Origin: Macrobrachium rosenbergii
Taxonomy: Eukaryota > Arthropoda > Malacostraca > Decapoda > Palaemonidae
Assembly (NCBI RefSeq): GCF_040412425.1
Contig: NC_089763.1
Location: 50,584,587-50,648,586, forward strand
DNA: 64,000 nucleotides
Direction of reading: 5' to 3'
Under the pieces are notes generated by a model that ran no database searches, was not told the DNA's origin, and worked only from the letters and a program-made list of their open reading frames with translations. The translations under genes and the position numbers were made by a program. The stretch's first letter is position 1, and every line of letters begins with the position of its first letter. Below are positions 11,231-23,378 of this stretch, one piece after another.

Positions 11231-11568
11231 TGTTCGGACCTGAGAGATATCGGTTTGATATTTCAAGGGCGGAACTATTCTGTGGAGCTGGGCCATGGAT
11301 TCCTGGGAGGTCTGGCTCTGGAGATAACTCTCGGCATTCTATCTGGTTTGCCCATAGTACGATTAGGGTGGGGATGATTGAATTCTTGTAATACTCTCGG
11401 TCCTAGCAAGCAGGTTTGGCTTACACTTGGGCCACTCTAATTCTATTGTGCCATCCCTTGTGGAATAGGGCAGGGGGTGGATATTTGGGAGTCAGCTCTC
11501 ACTTGTGTCATTAGGCTAATGATATCTTTTTAAAGTTTTCAGGTTTATTATTTTTTTATTCAGTCTTT

Positions 11569-13380
11569 ATGAATATTAAAAATAAAGAGTTGAGTATCCC
11601 TGGGCCCTCTGATGATACTGTTTTGGCACAGATGATGACCTCTGCACCCATCTTGGAGATTGAAAATTTTCCAAATGTTGATGACCCATGCGAGAAAAAG
11701 GATATCCATGTAAAAAAAGGACCTAGTATTGTTACAATGGAACCATTCCCCTTTGAGCCAGATGTTTCTGTGCCTGTGTCCCCATCAAAAAAGGGAACAA
11801 AAAATCATTCAAACTTTTGAACTATGGGCCCTTTGGAACCCAAAAGAAGAAATAAAAGAAAATATAGACCTGACTCAACCTTGATTCACTTTGATTCCCT
11901 CTTTTGAGAATCAAACTGGTCAAGGTTTTTGAATTTACAAGCTGACCAAGATATATCCTTATTAAAATTGGAAAATTACTTGTGGAACCGATGCCCATCA
12001 CAAGAAATGAGCATAAGACAAATAAAAAAAAGGGAATGGTTGGTTGGAACAACAACCAAAATCCAGCCAGAAAATTATCAAAACATTAAAAATATAGAGA
12101 ACATAAATATAAGCATTACAAGGCATGATACCATGAATAGTGTACAAGGCACAGCAATATTGCCAAATCTAGAAGAAATACAAAACAAATCAATGTTTTT
12201 AGATTCATTACAGAATGATACAACAAAGTTGACAACTGTGAAATATATGGGGTCCCAAGCAGGAAAGACAGAAATAAATCAATCAAAATAGCAAAAATAA
12301 AAAGTGGCCAAACCCTGCCCTTGAAAATTAAAGTACTGGGATTAAATAGGGAACTAAGACCTTATGTTCTCAAACCCATGCAATGCAAGAACTGTTGTAA
12401 ATATGGCCATACAGCCATTAAATGCAGAAATTTTCCCAGATGTGCGTATTGCAGTTTGCAAGAACATAAAACGCTGGGAATGTAGCCAACCAAAATGCAA
12501 AAATTGTGGCCTAGAACATCATGCCCGATCTAAAACGTGTGTTCTATATGTACAATACTGAACTTCAATTACTACAAGAATGAACTGGAATGTCGATCAG
12601 GGAAGCAAAGTTAGAACTAAAAGTGAGAGGATTGAATGACCCAGCTAAGAAATTTAGGTATGCAGATACTTCAAAATCAAATAATACCCGAACTGAAGTA
12701 AATGACAATAGAAATAAAGAAATACCACTAAAAAAAATACGTGATCAAAAGAACTCTTCTTTGAAGATTTCATACAACAGTGACATTATTACAATGGACA
12801 ATAGATTTACCTCCTTACCAGAAATAGATATGAATATTGACATAGAGAAAGACGAAGAAGATGACATAGACAAAGACGAAGAAAAATTAAAATCACAAGA
12901 ATGTGATAAAACAGATAACAACTCGGAAGATGCAACTAGATAAGACCCCACCAAATTCCACCAAACAGAGCTGTAAAAAGATAAGTAACCCACCAGTCTT
13001 ACCAAAAGCTAAAGTTCAGAAACAGAACACAAAATAAAACATTCCACTAGGTCCCATAGCAACAATAATACCTCTAGGAGCAGAATCGCAAAATTCAGAT
13101 GAAATGGAAAACCCAAATATAGATAACTACAATGAAAGCAAAGAAATTCACCCATCACCAACTATAGGCACCACAAGAAAAACCAAGAAGCAAACTAATG
13201 AACATGAAGATGCATGTGGTTGTAGTAAATGCTTTGTAGCAATGTGCCACAAAAGTAAAACTATAACTAAAGAAAGCCTAACCAACACCATAAGAAATTT
13301 CATGAGGTATAGGAATAAGGAAAAAACAAACTTCAAATCTCATGAAGAAGGTTGCATGTCTATTGAACATTTAGAATAGT
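11569..13380 (+). pseudogene. LINE ORF1 (gag-like) with three zinc knuckles
   Basis: Open fragments at 11569-11820, 11929-12291, 12590-12943 and 13104-13379 are Lys/Asn/Asp/Glu-rich and separated by frameshifts. Starting at about 12381 the sequence reads QCKNCCKYGHTAIKCR (C-x2-C-x4-H-x4-C). CAYC...EH follows, then KCKNCGLEHHARSKTC. Three consecutive CCHC-type knuckles are typical of ORF1 in I- and Jockey-group LINEs, where they bind element RNA. An acidic run (about 12835-12890) follows. Confidence 0.75.
13167..13318 (+). repeat. 152-bp direct repeat, copy 2 (within LINE ORF1)
   Basis: Partner of 11079-11230. Here it is part of the ORF1 open frame 13104-13379 (GTTRKTKKQTNEHEDACGCS), so this is the in-place copy. 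Confidence 0.85.
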
Positions 13381-13929
13381 ACTGTAATGATAGCTAGGAG
13401 AATATTAGTTAGGAATAGCATAATTATAAAAGAGAGAAAAAGAAATGAGAGGGAACCATTAATAGACAAATGATAGATAGAGAAGCAGAGAGGGAAGCAC
13501 CGAGAGCCTTAGAGGAATTAGGTCGAGAGCCTCACCAGTTGTGGGTTGAGAAGAAAGGCTCATACTTCAATTCACTTAACTTGTATAAATACTGTATATT
13601 TTATTAGTGTGTTAATGAAGTAAGAAAACTGCACTGTCTTCCTAAGCCTCCTGGGACTCAAACAACTAACAACAAACAAAGCTAGAAACGATAAAACAAC
13701 AATAAAATAATAAAAAGGAAAGACCACATGACATTACAAAGAAAAACATATCAATGTTGTGGATATTCTAAAAAAAATCAAAATGGGAAAAATTAAATCA
13801 AGATAGTAAAAATGTAACAGTTAACGAAAGTCAAATTAAAACTACAAAAAAAATGAATCAAGACCTACAAAAATACAAATTAACTTATAAAAATTTTTTA
13901 AAAATATCGGCTTAAATAATTTAGAGTAA

Positions 13930-16900
13930 TTTGACCACTCTCATATTACACCATTCAATCATTATATAATTCAGTGGAATATAAATGGATTATTAACGAG
14001 AATGCACTTAGGAGAAGTCCAACGACTTATAAGTGAATACGAACCAATGATTATATGTATATGTATACAGCACGTAGGAAAACTTCTTCCAGATATAGGT
14101 AAATATCTATTAGCCACAACATGAAAGGGAAATGAAAATAATTTAGGAACAGCAATATATGTCCATAATAAAATGATATATGACAAGAGTACATATAGAT
14201 TACACTAAATTACAAATTTCAGCTATAACAGTGAAAATAGAAAATGATATGTTTGATATTAAGTTATACAACCAGCCTAATAAAAAGTATGATTTAAACA
14301 TATTACAGAAAATAATTTAAGATTTGAAGAATCCCATATTAATTGTAAGAGATTTGAATACACATAATCCAGTATGGGACTATAACAATATTACACCGGA
14401 TAAAGATAGAGAAAAAATAGAAAACTTGATGAATACTAATAATCTCTGTTGTCTGAATGACAACGAAGTAAATACGAATTGTTCCAAAACCCATGGAACA
14501 TTTTCCTCAATAGATGTCACCCTTTGTTCAACAAATATAGCTGAAAAATTAGATTGGAATACTTGTGATGACTCCTACTCAAGTGAGCATTTTCCAGTGA
14601 TAATATCCTTATTAATTAATAAACCGAAACCATACTTTCCACATTATAGCATGCAAAAAGCAGATTGGGACATTTTTAACTTGCGTTCCAGAAATATACC
14701 GCCATATTGAGAAATCACAATGAGACAAACGAATTCTTTGTATCTTTCATTAAAAAGGCAGCAAACAAAGCTATTCCTCATTGAAAACCCATAATAAAAA
14801 ACATAAAGTCCCCTGGTGGTCAGATGGTCTATCTGAATTAGTATGAGAAAAACACTCTCTAGCAAGAAGTTTAGATACTCTAAACAGAAGATTCAATAAG
14901 ATAAATAAATCAAAACCATTTTTGGAAGAAAATATATTAACAATTACAATTGTACTATTAGAAATAGATGCATTAAAACCTTTATATAACAAAATATCAG
15001 CTAAATTTAGAAAGGAAGCCATAAAAGGAAAAATAATATCTTGGAGGTCCTATGTATCAGAAATAAGAAGTGAAACATCCATTCAAAAAGTATGGGAGAA
15101 ATTTCAAAAAATAAATGAAACAAATGTTAGACCACCCAGACAAGCTATATTAGATAATGGAAAACAAATTTCAGATCTCTTCAAAATTAGTAACATACTT
15201 GGGGAAACTTTTGCCAAAATAAGAAGTGACCAAAATTTGGACAAACATTTAAAAAAAATGAAGAATAAAGCAGAATCAATAATACTTAATTTTGAGACTA
15301 AGGAAGATATATATTGTAATAAGAAATTCAATATTGAAGAGTTGGAATATCCTCTCATGAACAGCAATAACTCTGCTCATAGAGGTGATGATATTTGCTG
15401 TGAAATGATTTGCCCCCTAGCACCTGTAGCAAAATCATGCTTATTAAAACTTTATAATCATTAGGACTCAGAAACTTGTTTCCAGATGAGTGGCAAAATG
15501 CCATAGTAATTCCTATACTGAAACCTGGAAGAGATCCTAATAATGTGAAAAATTATAGATCAATCTTTTTAACAAGTTGTCTATGCAAGTTGTTGGAGAA
15601 AATGGTAAATGCACGACTTACATGGCACATACGTGGGAATTAAATTTTAACTCCTTCCTAGTTTGGTTCACAACATAATCAATCTACATTAGATTCTCTA
15701 TCTAATTTGGAAGACCACATACATAGAGGATTTAAAAGAAAGCAAATTACAGTAACTGTCTTTTTTGACATCCAAAAGGCATACAACACTGTAGGAGGTA
15801 TGCAATATTAAAATCATTGCATAACAATAACATAATGGCCATCTTCCTAAGTTTATTAAAAACTGAAAATCAGAAACCATAATATACCAATTAGCCCAGC
15901 TGCAAAATTTTTATGATTAATTTTTGATGCATACCTGAATTGGGAAGCCCATATAACTTACATAAAATCAAAATGCAAAAGAGCGCTAAGTCTAATTAAA
16001 AAACTACCCCACACAAATTGGGGAGCTGATAGACATAGTCTTACCATACTGTATAAAGCAACAGTTTTATGAGTCATTGACTACAGAATTGAAATATATG
16101 GTTCAGCATCAGAAGCAGCACTGAAAATATTAGATCCAATTCACAATGAAGGACTAAGAATATGCACAGGAGCATTTAGATCCTCACCAGTCTCCTCAGT
16201 ACAAGTCTGAATGTAGCTAACTGCCACTGTTCCTCCATAGAGAGTTCATAACAATGAAAAGTGCATTAAGAATCAAGACAAGTGATTCACCAACAAAAAA
16301 TCTATTTGATCTAAGGGATATATTTATAAACAGTCATCCACCTCCTTTCCCAGTTAGAGCTAATAGATTGTTTGAGTCACTAAACATAGATATACAAGTA
16401 CCTTCAACAGTGAAGTTACCACCCCATTGGACTATGAATAAAGTAAGGACTTGCACACAGTTGAAATATTTATCAAAAAGTTACCCATATACCGCAGAAC
16501 ACCATAGACAAAAAACCATAGATCATATAAGACAAAAAAGTTCACATTACGCAATTTATACAGATGGGTCTTAATCACAACATGTGTATGCAGCTGTATC
16601 CCAGAACAAGTCACATCAATTATCTTTGCCTAATAATGCCTCAGTCTTCACAGCATAGTTGTGTGCAATCGCAGTAGCCATCAAAATCATAAAGCAAATA
16701 TCATTCAATAATTTGGTGATTTTTAGCGACTCAAGAAGTGCTATAGAAGCCTTTCAAGGTTACTACCGTACTCAAAAATAATATTGTATGGGAAATTAAA
16801 TATGAATTCCACAAATATTATAATAATGGAAAAATATTGAAATATGTTGGATCCCTGCCTGTGTAGGGATTAAAGGAAATGAAGAAGCTGATAAAGCAGC

Positions 16901-16990
16901 TAAAGAAGCAGTCCACATGGCAAGAGCAAATGGAAAAATCCTAATTAGTGATTACATAAGAGATGTAAACAGTCATTGTAAATAAATGGC
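13930..16990 (+). pseudogene. LINE ORF2: endonuclease, RT and RNase H (broken)
   Basis: Endonuclease: WNINGLL at about 13980, then LIVRDLNTHNPVWD (14340) and SSEHFPVIISL (14580). These correspond to the catalytic (G)DFNAHN and SDHFPI motifs, with the Asp of DFN read as RDLN. RT: DEWQNAIVIPILKPGRD then NYRSIFLTS (about 15490-15580) and ITVTVFFDIQKAYNT (15750). The catalytic YxDD region appears deleted between 15800 and 15900. After about 15920 NWEAHITYIKSKCKRALSLI is the RT thumb region. RNase H: SHYAIYTDGS at 16540, then IFSDSRSAIEAF at 16720. Stops and frameshifts are frequent. Confidence 0.75.
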
Positions 16991-17130
16991 AAAATATAAG
17001 GAATGAGGAACCTATAAATGATAAATTGAAACAGTAATTTTTAAGATATAAGGGCAGACAGCAAAAGTGCGGACGGAGAGACAAAGCCATCTGAATGGTT
17101 TTCTTCGACAGAAAACTAATAAAAAGTAAA

Positions 17131-19479
17131 GGAGTGTGTGTGTGTGTGTACTGTACTTTGGCTTTGATGTAAACATACCTCAGTTATTGTTCTCTCTCCC
17201 TCTCTCCACACTGTCCCTCCTCTCCCGTGATGCCCAGCCATCTGACCCCCCCCCACCTTGGAAACTTCTGGAGGCCTCCCCCACCCCCCAAAACTTTTTC
17301 TCAGCCTGTTTAGGTGTAAGCATTGTTACCAACATTTTCATGAGGCTGCACAACTTTGCCAACTTCAGAGGGCAATTTTTAAAATTTTTAAAATTTTTAA
17401 TATACAGCATATTATATATCTTTGGGTCCTTGTTCCAGGTGTGTCGGATAATGGCAATCTGGATGATTGAGAGATTACTTTGTTTTGCACGCCAGTACAC
17501 TTAACAGACTTATTAAGGTGATGTCACACTGAGCCTTAATTGGTAATACTGGTTCCCATTGATGCAGTTGCCTGATAGTGCAGTGCCTGGTACCGAGGTT
17601 TTGTTCCAGCAGTGGCTTTTTGGAGAAAATTAATACTGATGGGGCAGCTTTCTTAGCAGTCTTCTTGTTACTCTCATACATGAACCTTACCTCTGACCCC
17701 AACTCCTGTACTTAAGGATGATTACTCTTCCCTTTAGAATTTGTGGGAGGAGTCTTCCCAAGGGAAGTCTTCCTTTCCTTGTTTGTCTCAAAGTGCATTG
17801 TAGCCTATCACAGAGTCACATTCTGATCTAACTCACTCCTTGAATATAAAGAAACTTTTGGTTTCTTCTTGACCCCTGAAGAGTCATAGCCATTCGTGAT
17901 CTAGATATATGAGATATCAGGTTTTGTTAGTCTCAAAAGAACCTGACCAACTGCAAACGCTGTCAAATGTTAACCCCTATCCCCTATCTCTTCATGCAGC
18001 AGAGTATTATTCTCAAAAGAGGTTTCATAACTGCCCAAGCTACTAACGTTTCTTACTCTTTCCTCCTCTTTCCTCCTCTTCTTTCCGATGTCTCTTTTTG
18101 CTTCAAGAATTTTTATCTGCTGTCTTCTCTGTGGCCAGGTAAAAACTTGCTATAAATGTTGATAAGTTGGACAAATACAAAGATATGATCATCAGCTGAA
18201 AAACTTTTAGTGATGCTGTCAACATTTTGTTGCACACTGAACCTCGCATATGTAATCCATGAGGCATGTTTCATTTCTAAATCAACAAGTGAGTTGCCAT
18301 TCAACATATTTACTGGGATCCATTTCTAAAGAAGTTATTGTACTCTCGTGTTCATGACTGATTCAGGGATTTTTATTTAAAGTTAGAAAATTCTCCATAA
18401 CTGAAACTAAGGTGAATTTTGCTAAAATATACTTTGTATAGAGATTCATGAATGCTATACAAAGCTACATGAATTTTTTCTTAAAATCATAAATTTTTTA
18501 CATGAACCTTACCTCTCCATTATATAGGTTTTATTTCCGTGGCAGTGGGAGTTTGTAGTGTTTTCCTTAGCACTCTTTCTTTCAGGAAGATAATCTAAAA
18601 CCGTCACATGCTATGTAGTTTTCTAAATTTCCACGTGCTGCAGATGATGGCATGATAATATAAACCATCTCATGCAAAAGTAAGCTTTTTTTATATGTAT
18701 TTTGACTTTCCTCAAGTTTACAAGGGGTTCAGCTACCAGTGATTAAGAGGCAGTGGTCAGTTTCTCTTTTCTGGAGTTTGGCTTGAGGTATCGTGCACCT
18801 ATATAGGCAACTTTATTAAGTTCTTTAGTTTCTCTGGTTCTGTAAATGCTGTTGGTTCCAGCTATTAAAAATTATAGTTTTAGGTTTTCTTGTATTTTGT
18901 GTAATTCTCAACTAAACATTCCTTATGACCTGAACTCCAGGTGGGCTTTAGATCTGGTGTAACACAGGTATCTGGTATACTATAACTCTCTTTTTGGGAG
19001 TCTTGATGTGGTTTAGATTTTGCCTGCAGAGCAGGTTGAGTCTTAAATCACTTGTCTCCTTTGGTAGCCGTAGCACCAGTGAAAGAGCAAGAGTTTTGTG
19101 GAATGTTGGCTTTTGCATTGAAGATACTAGTACAGTGGTATATGATTCTTGCCCTGAATTGAGAACTTAACCAATTTTGAGGTATTTCCGTTCTCAGGGT
19201 TGTAAAAATGCCAACTTGATCTCATTTAAGGATAATGAGTTTGACAAACTTTTACGTATTACAAGGGCACTTACAGCACACAGTACTTGAATAGGTTAAA
19301 GCCTATTAGTGACAGTTTTAATCATTTTGTGCATTAGGGGAGAACACTACTTTTTCCAAAGCACGGCCCTTTTTTTGTTCATTATTTGGTTAGATTAGCA
19401 CATGTGACCTCAGTTGTGGTTTATTAGCTTGCTGAAGTAATTATTCTTTATGAAAGTTTTAGTGAATGTACACAGCCAT
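17131..19479. other. unassigned AT-rich intronic sequence
   Basis: No domain or repeat boundary recognised. Short polypyrimidine and A/T stretches (17200-17420) and open frames up to 122 codons, none with recognisable motifs. It may include further decayed parts of element H, which begins just downstream. Confidence 0.4.
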
Positions 19480-20390
19480 TGAGATCAAGTAATAGCAATG
19501 GAAAGGGCTCAACATCCAGAGGTTTGCAGCAGACAGTGGGCTGTGGGGATCCCCTTTTATTGACCTGTGTGAGATCAAGTAGAATCTTGTTTGCCAATTT
19601 ATTGTTCACCAGTGCAAGATCCTCTAGCTTAGGCAGTGGACACCGGGCTGTTGCCAGGTCAGGTCTGGATTGTTATGCCATTGCCATGATTCTTGGTGTT
19701 GTTACCTCAGGTGGCCAAGGAAGGCTGGGTTTCCAGTTTCATTCAGTGGTGGATAGATATGCCCTTACTTCTCCCTATCAGGAAGAATCTCCTGAGGCAG
19801 CCAAGAGAGGAAAGGTTCCATCACAATCCTGCAAGCTGCAGATACTGTGTGGAGATGTTCCAGGGCTCATGTGAGCTCAAGGCAAGATCTTGCAGGAAGG
19901 CTATTATCAGTGCCAAGAGAGAATATACTACTGACTGATACTACCAACACCAGTGGTCAGTGTATTGGTCCTGTTGCAGCATTAAGGTTTTTTCCGGCAC
20001 CGGTACCCCTATAAACAACATGATGAGGTTTCTGTTTTATCTCAAGCATGAGAAAAAGTCCTTGGGGTAGTAGTCTTTAAGGCTAGAAGGCCATGTTGGC
20101 TTTGAGTCTTAGGTTTGTCCAAAAACAATGACGTCTAGAGGTCTTTTGAGGTGTTGAGATGAAGTTTCCCAGGTCTCTGGTACTCACTTGACCTTGGAAT
20201 CTGTATGCAGTTCTCAGGTCATCATGTTGCTGCCCTTTGAACTTTTGGAACAAACTCCTTTTAAAGAGGTTTTTATGGAAACACTTCATAGAAGCCTTAA
20301 CTACAGCTAAGAGAGTGAGGGAGTGACAAGCTTTTTCAGTTAGTGTAGGCTTTGCTAAGATAAGGCAATTCTTTTATTTTTGGCTTATTT
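19480..20390 (+). pseudogene. H: old tyrosine-recombinase retroelement fragment (MT-like plus recombinase)
   Basis: Around 19640-19760 GLDCYA and, after a frameshift, VAKEGW...WIDMP resemble the methyltransferase-like region that follows RNase H in DIRS-type polyproteins (pattern D-W-x-x-(L/Y)-x-x-(Y/F)-x-(F/Y)-P-P, then LVAPxW). From about 19935 YQHQWSVYWSCC and NMMRFLFYLKHEKKSLG match the SAM-like start of a recombinase (Y-x-x-x-W...FL.YL...LS). At 20300-20340 TTAKRVRE-stop-QAFSV matches the box-I region (TAKRVSELQAFS) with its catalytic Arg. The class differs from A, B, F and G. Heavily decayed; identification rests on short motifs. Confidence 0.55.
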
Positions 20391-20394
20391 TGGG

Positions 20395-20395
20395 C

Positions 20396-20474
<79 letters not shown>
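20395..20474. repeat. (TTA)n microsatellite
   Basis: About 80 bp of TTA trinucleotide with one interruption (AGTA) near 20457. Confidence 0.97.
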
Positions 20475-21117
20475 TAATTTTATTAATCTTATTAATATTT
20501 GAAAATTATCACTTATTATAAGAAGTAAAAAGTTTATTTATCATACAAATAAGCATACCTGTATACATGTACCATAAAAATTCTCTCATATCACTAAAAG
20601 AGAGAGAGAGAGAGAGAGAGAGAAATTATTACTTTTAATAATATTTAATGTTATTTAATTTATACATAAAAGCTTGAAAACATATAAATTACATAAAAAA
20701 TTAAACATAAAGACTTTTGCAGGGTTTCTCAGTGTTCACAAATGTTTGCGCGTCTGTGAAAAACTCGTGTATGACCATTAGTTAGGTTCCAATGAAAAAT
20801 TGTGTGTCTGTGAATTTGTGCAACTCGAATCACGCAAGTTCAGGGTATTACTGTATTTTAATAGTTTTATCACAAAAAGTGCATTTAGTCATGAAAATTA
20901 TATGAAAATACAGTAATTAGTGAATATTTCTCAGTGAGAAGTACCGCGAATGGGCGAATTTTCCGCGAATAATGGGTAGATATGTTCCACAGAGAAATCC
21001 ATGAATACGTGAGTCCTCGAATAGTGAGGCCGCGAATATGGGGGTTTTACTGTTTACATTTTATGAGAAAATAATGATTTACAGTACTAATTTTCAGATA
21101 TTAATATTAAGTTTAAT
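20475..21117. repeat. AT-rich segment with two MITE right ends
   Basis: After an AG run (20601-20622), two sequences end in the same style: ...AATCACGCAAGTTCAGGGTATTACTGTA (to about 20856) and ...GCGAATATGGGGGTTTTACTGT (to about 21052). The second resembles the end at 23330-23378 (CCCGCAAATACGGGCCGTTTACTGT). These are inferred right ends of short non-autonomous elements. Their left ends were not located. Confidence 0.45.
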
Positions 21118-21119
21118 TA

Positions 21120-22202
21120 CCGTATTTGATGGCTTATAAGACGCATGTCTGCATAGGACGCATCCCAATTTCAGCAGGACATTGAGGGAAAAAAAATAAG
21201 GTTTCCTAGCCTATGCTTATATGAATTTGGTAAGTAAAAACTAGTATTAGGTTATCATATGCATATTGTTTCTTACCAACAGAATCAATAAAAACATTAA
21301 TAAAGAAGTTATTTACCAAATTTATATTTATCAAAATATGTATTATACAATCAGCCATTTACTGCGATCGAATGTTTCGTCTGCTGCTGAAAGCTACCTC
21401 ATAGGTTTACCAATAGATTGCAACACATTCATTTGTAAACATTGTTTCTTACCGGCATCATCAACAAAAACATTAATAAAGGTGTTACCTACGGTAATAT
21501 ATGTTATATATATCCATTACATATTAAAAAAGTATGCAGTCAAGGGGTAAAATCCAATAAATAAAAATGTTTCCTATGTAACGGCTCGAGTCTCGTGAGC
21601 AACTGAACAAAGCCATGTTATTATTCTTAAAAGAGAATGCTAGCACGAGTTACGAAGTATCAACTCAACGAAGCCTTGTTATTATGCCTAAAGAGAATGG
21701 TAGCAGGAATTATCAACCACCAATTGATCGAAGCCATGTTGTTATGCATAAAGAGAATGTTAGCAGGAATTGTCAACTACCAACTGAACGAAGCCTTGTT
21801 ATCCATAAAGCTCTCGAGATAATCACCAATAGGTGGCAGCACCCGTACTGTAAGTCTTTACATGTGGAATGCGGCGATCTGCTGTAGACGACGATAATAA
21901 TATTAACACATTTTAATGAAAATATCGATAATAACAACGTAGATATTGATTATAATACTAGCAGTAGTAATTGCGGTGATGGTAAGTGTGATAATGATAA
22001 ATAATTATAATAAACTTTTTTTAATAGGTTATTAGGATAACACCGAATGTTAGGCAAGGCTACAACATCTACTGACGTTTCATGTATAATTTCGGCCAAA
22101 ATTCTTAAATTTTGAGCCTACATTATGTACATAGGACGCAGGGGGATTTTTTAGGCCATCGTTTTTGTTAAAAAAGTGCGTCTTATACGCCGTCAAATAT
22201 GG
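21120..22202. mobile_element. 1.08-kb non-autonomous TIR element with TA target
   Basis: Left end CCGTATTTGATGGCTTATAA and right end complementary to CCATATTTGACGGCGTATAA are inverted repeats of about 27 bp. Each is flanked by TA (21118-21119 and 22203-22204), fitting a TA duplication. No transposase is visible inside. The interior has a 60-bp tandem repeat (21600-21810). Confidence 0.8.
21600..21810 (+). repeat. 60-bp tandem repeat, 3.5 units, open in two frames
   Basis: Units begin at about 21600, 21661, 21721 and 21781 (CAACTGAACGAAGCC...). The frame starting at 21615 stays open across the array to 21887 and reads a repeated SLVIMPKENGSRNYQ-like peptide. A second overlapping frame (21637-21822) is also open. 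A 60-nt period keeps any frame intact, so openness alone does not prove coding. Confidence 0.85.
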
Positions 22203-22501
22203 TAGATTAAATAGTAAAATAATAATTATCTTTCTCGCTCTCTCTTTCTCTCTCTCTTAATGAAATAGAGAATTTTTATGCATATGTAATATGTCTGTTT
22301 ATTTGTTTTGTATGATAAATAAATAATTTACTAATTTTCAAGTTTTAATATTAAACACAGCAAAATATCAATTCATTAAAGAAAATATAGTGAATTAGTA
22401 AGATTTTAGTTCAGTCCTTGATCTTTTTCTGTATCCAACCTAGGGGGAGGGATGAAGGCGTAACTGTCATCATAAAAAAAAAAGTTAGCACCTGGCCGAA
22501 G

Positions 22502-22503
<2 letters not shown>

Positions 22504-22585
<82 letters not shown>
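22504..22585. repeat. (TC)n microsatellite
   Basis: About 82 bp of uninterrupted TC. A short unique spacer separates it from a second array. Confidence 0.97.
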
Positions 22586-22590
<5 letters not shown>

Positions 22591-22617
22591 CTAATCTAGA
22601 TTATGTTCTTTGTATTT

Positions 22618-22620
<3 letters not shown>

Positions 22621-22688
<68 letters not shown>
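22621..22688. repeat. (TC)n microsatellite
   Basis: About 68 bp of TC, 35 bp downstream of the first array. Confidence 0.97.
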
Positions 22689-22690
<2 letters not shown>

Positions 22691-23006
22691 ATAGGTTCTT
22701 TTATGCATATGTAACATATATGTTTAAAGTATTTATTTTGTATAATGTAGTTGTATAGATAAATGTGATGTTACTTTGTTATTAATTTTTTCATAATTTC
22801 CATGCCAAAATTACAACATTTATGCATTTCTATAGTAAATTATGTAAAATTTTAAAAGAAAACATATCAATTCCTAGTCTTCTCCGAAGCTTGGAGCAAG
22901 GGGGGAGGGTGCAATCTAAATGTCAATTTATCTTGACATATTGACAGCGAAGGGTAGAAAATGTTGCCCACTGGGTGGTCAAATAAAATAACTATGAAGG
23001 ATACTG

Positions 23007-23011
<5 letters not shown>

Positions 23012-23092
<81 letters not shown>
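23012..23092. repeat. (TC)n microsatellite
   Basis: About 81 bp of TC. Similar short sequences (ATATGT...TATTTT) surround this and the two preceding arrays, suggesting related local copies. Confidence 0.97.
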
Positions 23093-23095
<3 letters not shown>

Positions 23096-23219
23096 ATTGG
23101 CTGGAAGGGTTAGAAGTACATATGTATACAGTATATTTTAAGGGTAAAATGTTTAAGATGACTTTGAAATGATATTAATAATATCATTTCAAAGATTAAT
23201 ACAGTAATAGGTATATTTG

Positions 23220-23378
23220 ATGTTGGATGCTAGTTTAAGGTATACATTTTGTATCTGAAGTTTCAAGATGGGCAGTTAAAAGCATTTTTAGATGGGGATG
23301 TTAACTATTCATGGATTTTAACTATTTGCTTGGGGTTGTGGTATGCATTCCCCGCAAATACGGGCCGTTTACTGTATT
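23220..23378. repeat. MITE right end (CCCGCAAATACGGG...TTTACTGT)
   Basis: TTTCAAGATGGGCAGTTAAAAG through CCCGCAAATACGGGCCGTTTACTGT. The terminal sequence resembles the end at about 21052. LINE coding sequence begins immediately after it. Confidence 0.5.

Larger units (their letters stand above)
11231..17130 (+). mobile_element. degenerate I-like non-LTR retrotransposon
   Basis: Order along the + strand: a GC-richer 5' part (11260-11560), ORF1 with zinc knuckles, apurinic-type endonuclease, RT, RNase H, and an A-rich 3' tail ending near a (TG)n run at about 17130. Endonuclease plus RT plus a carboxy-terminal RNase H suggests the I/Ingi/R1/LOA group rather than CR1 or RTE; this is a domain-order inference. 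All ORFs are broken by stops and deletions. Confidence 0.78.

Noticed and set aside
17136..17504. 122-codon plus-strand open frame as a coding exon
   Set aside because: Composition is pyrimidine- and AT-rich with no domain, and the overlapping minus-strand frame of 106 codons is equally open.
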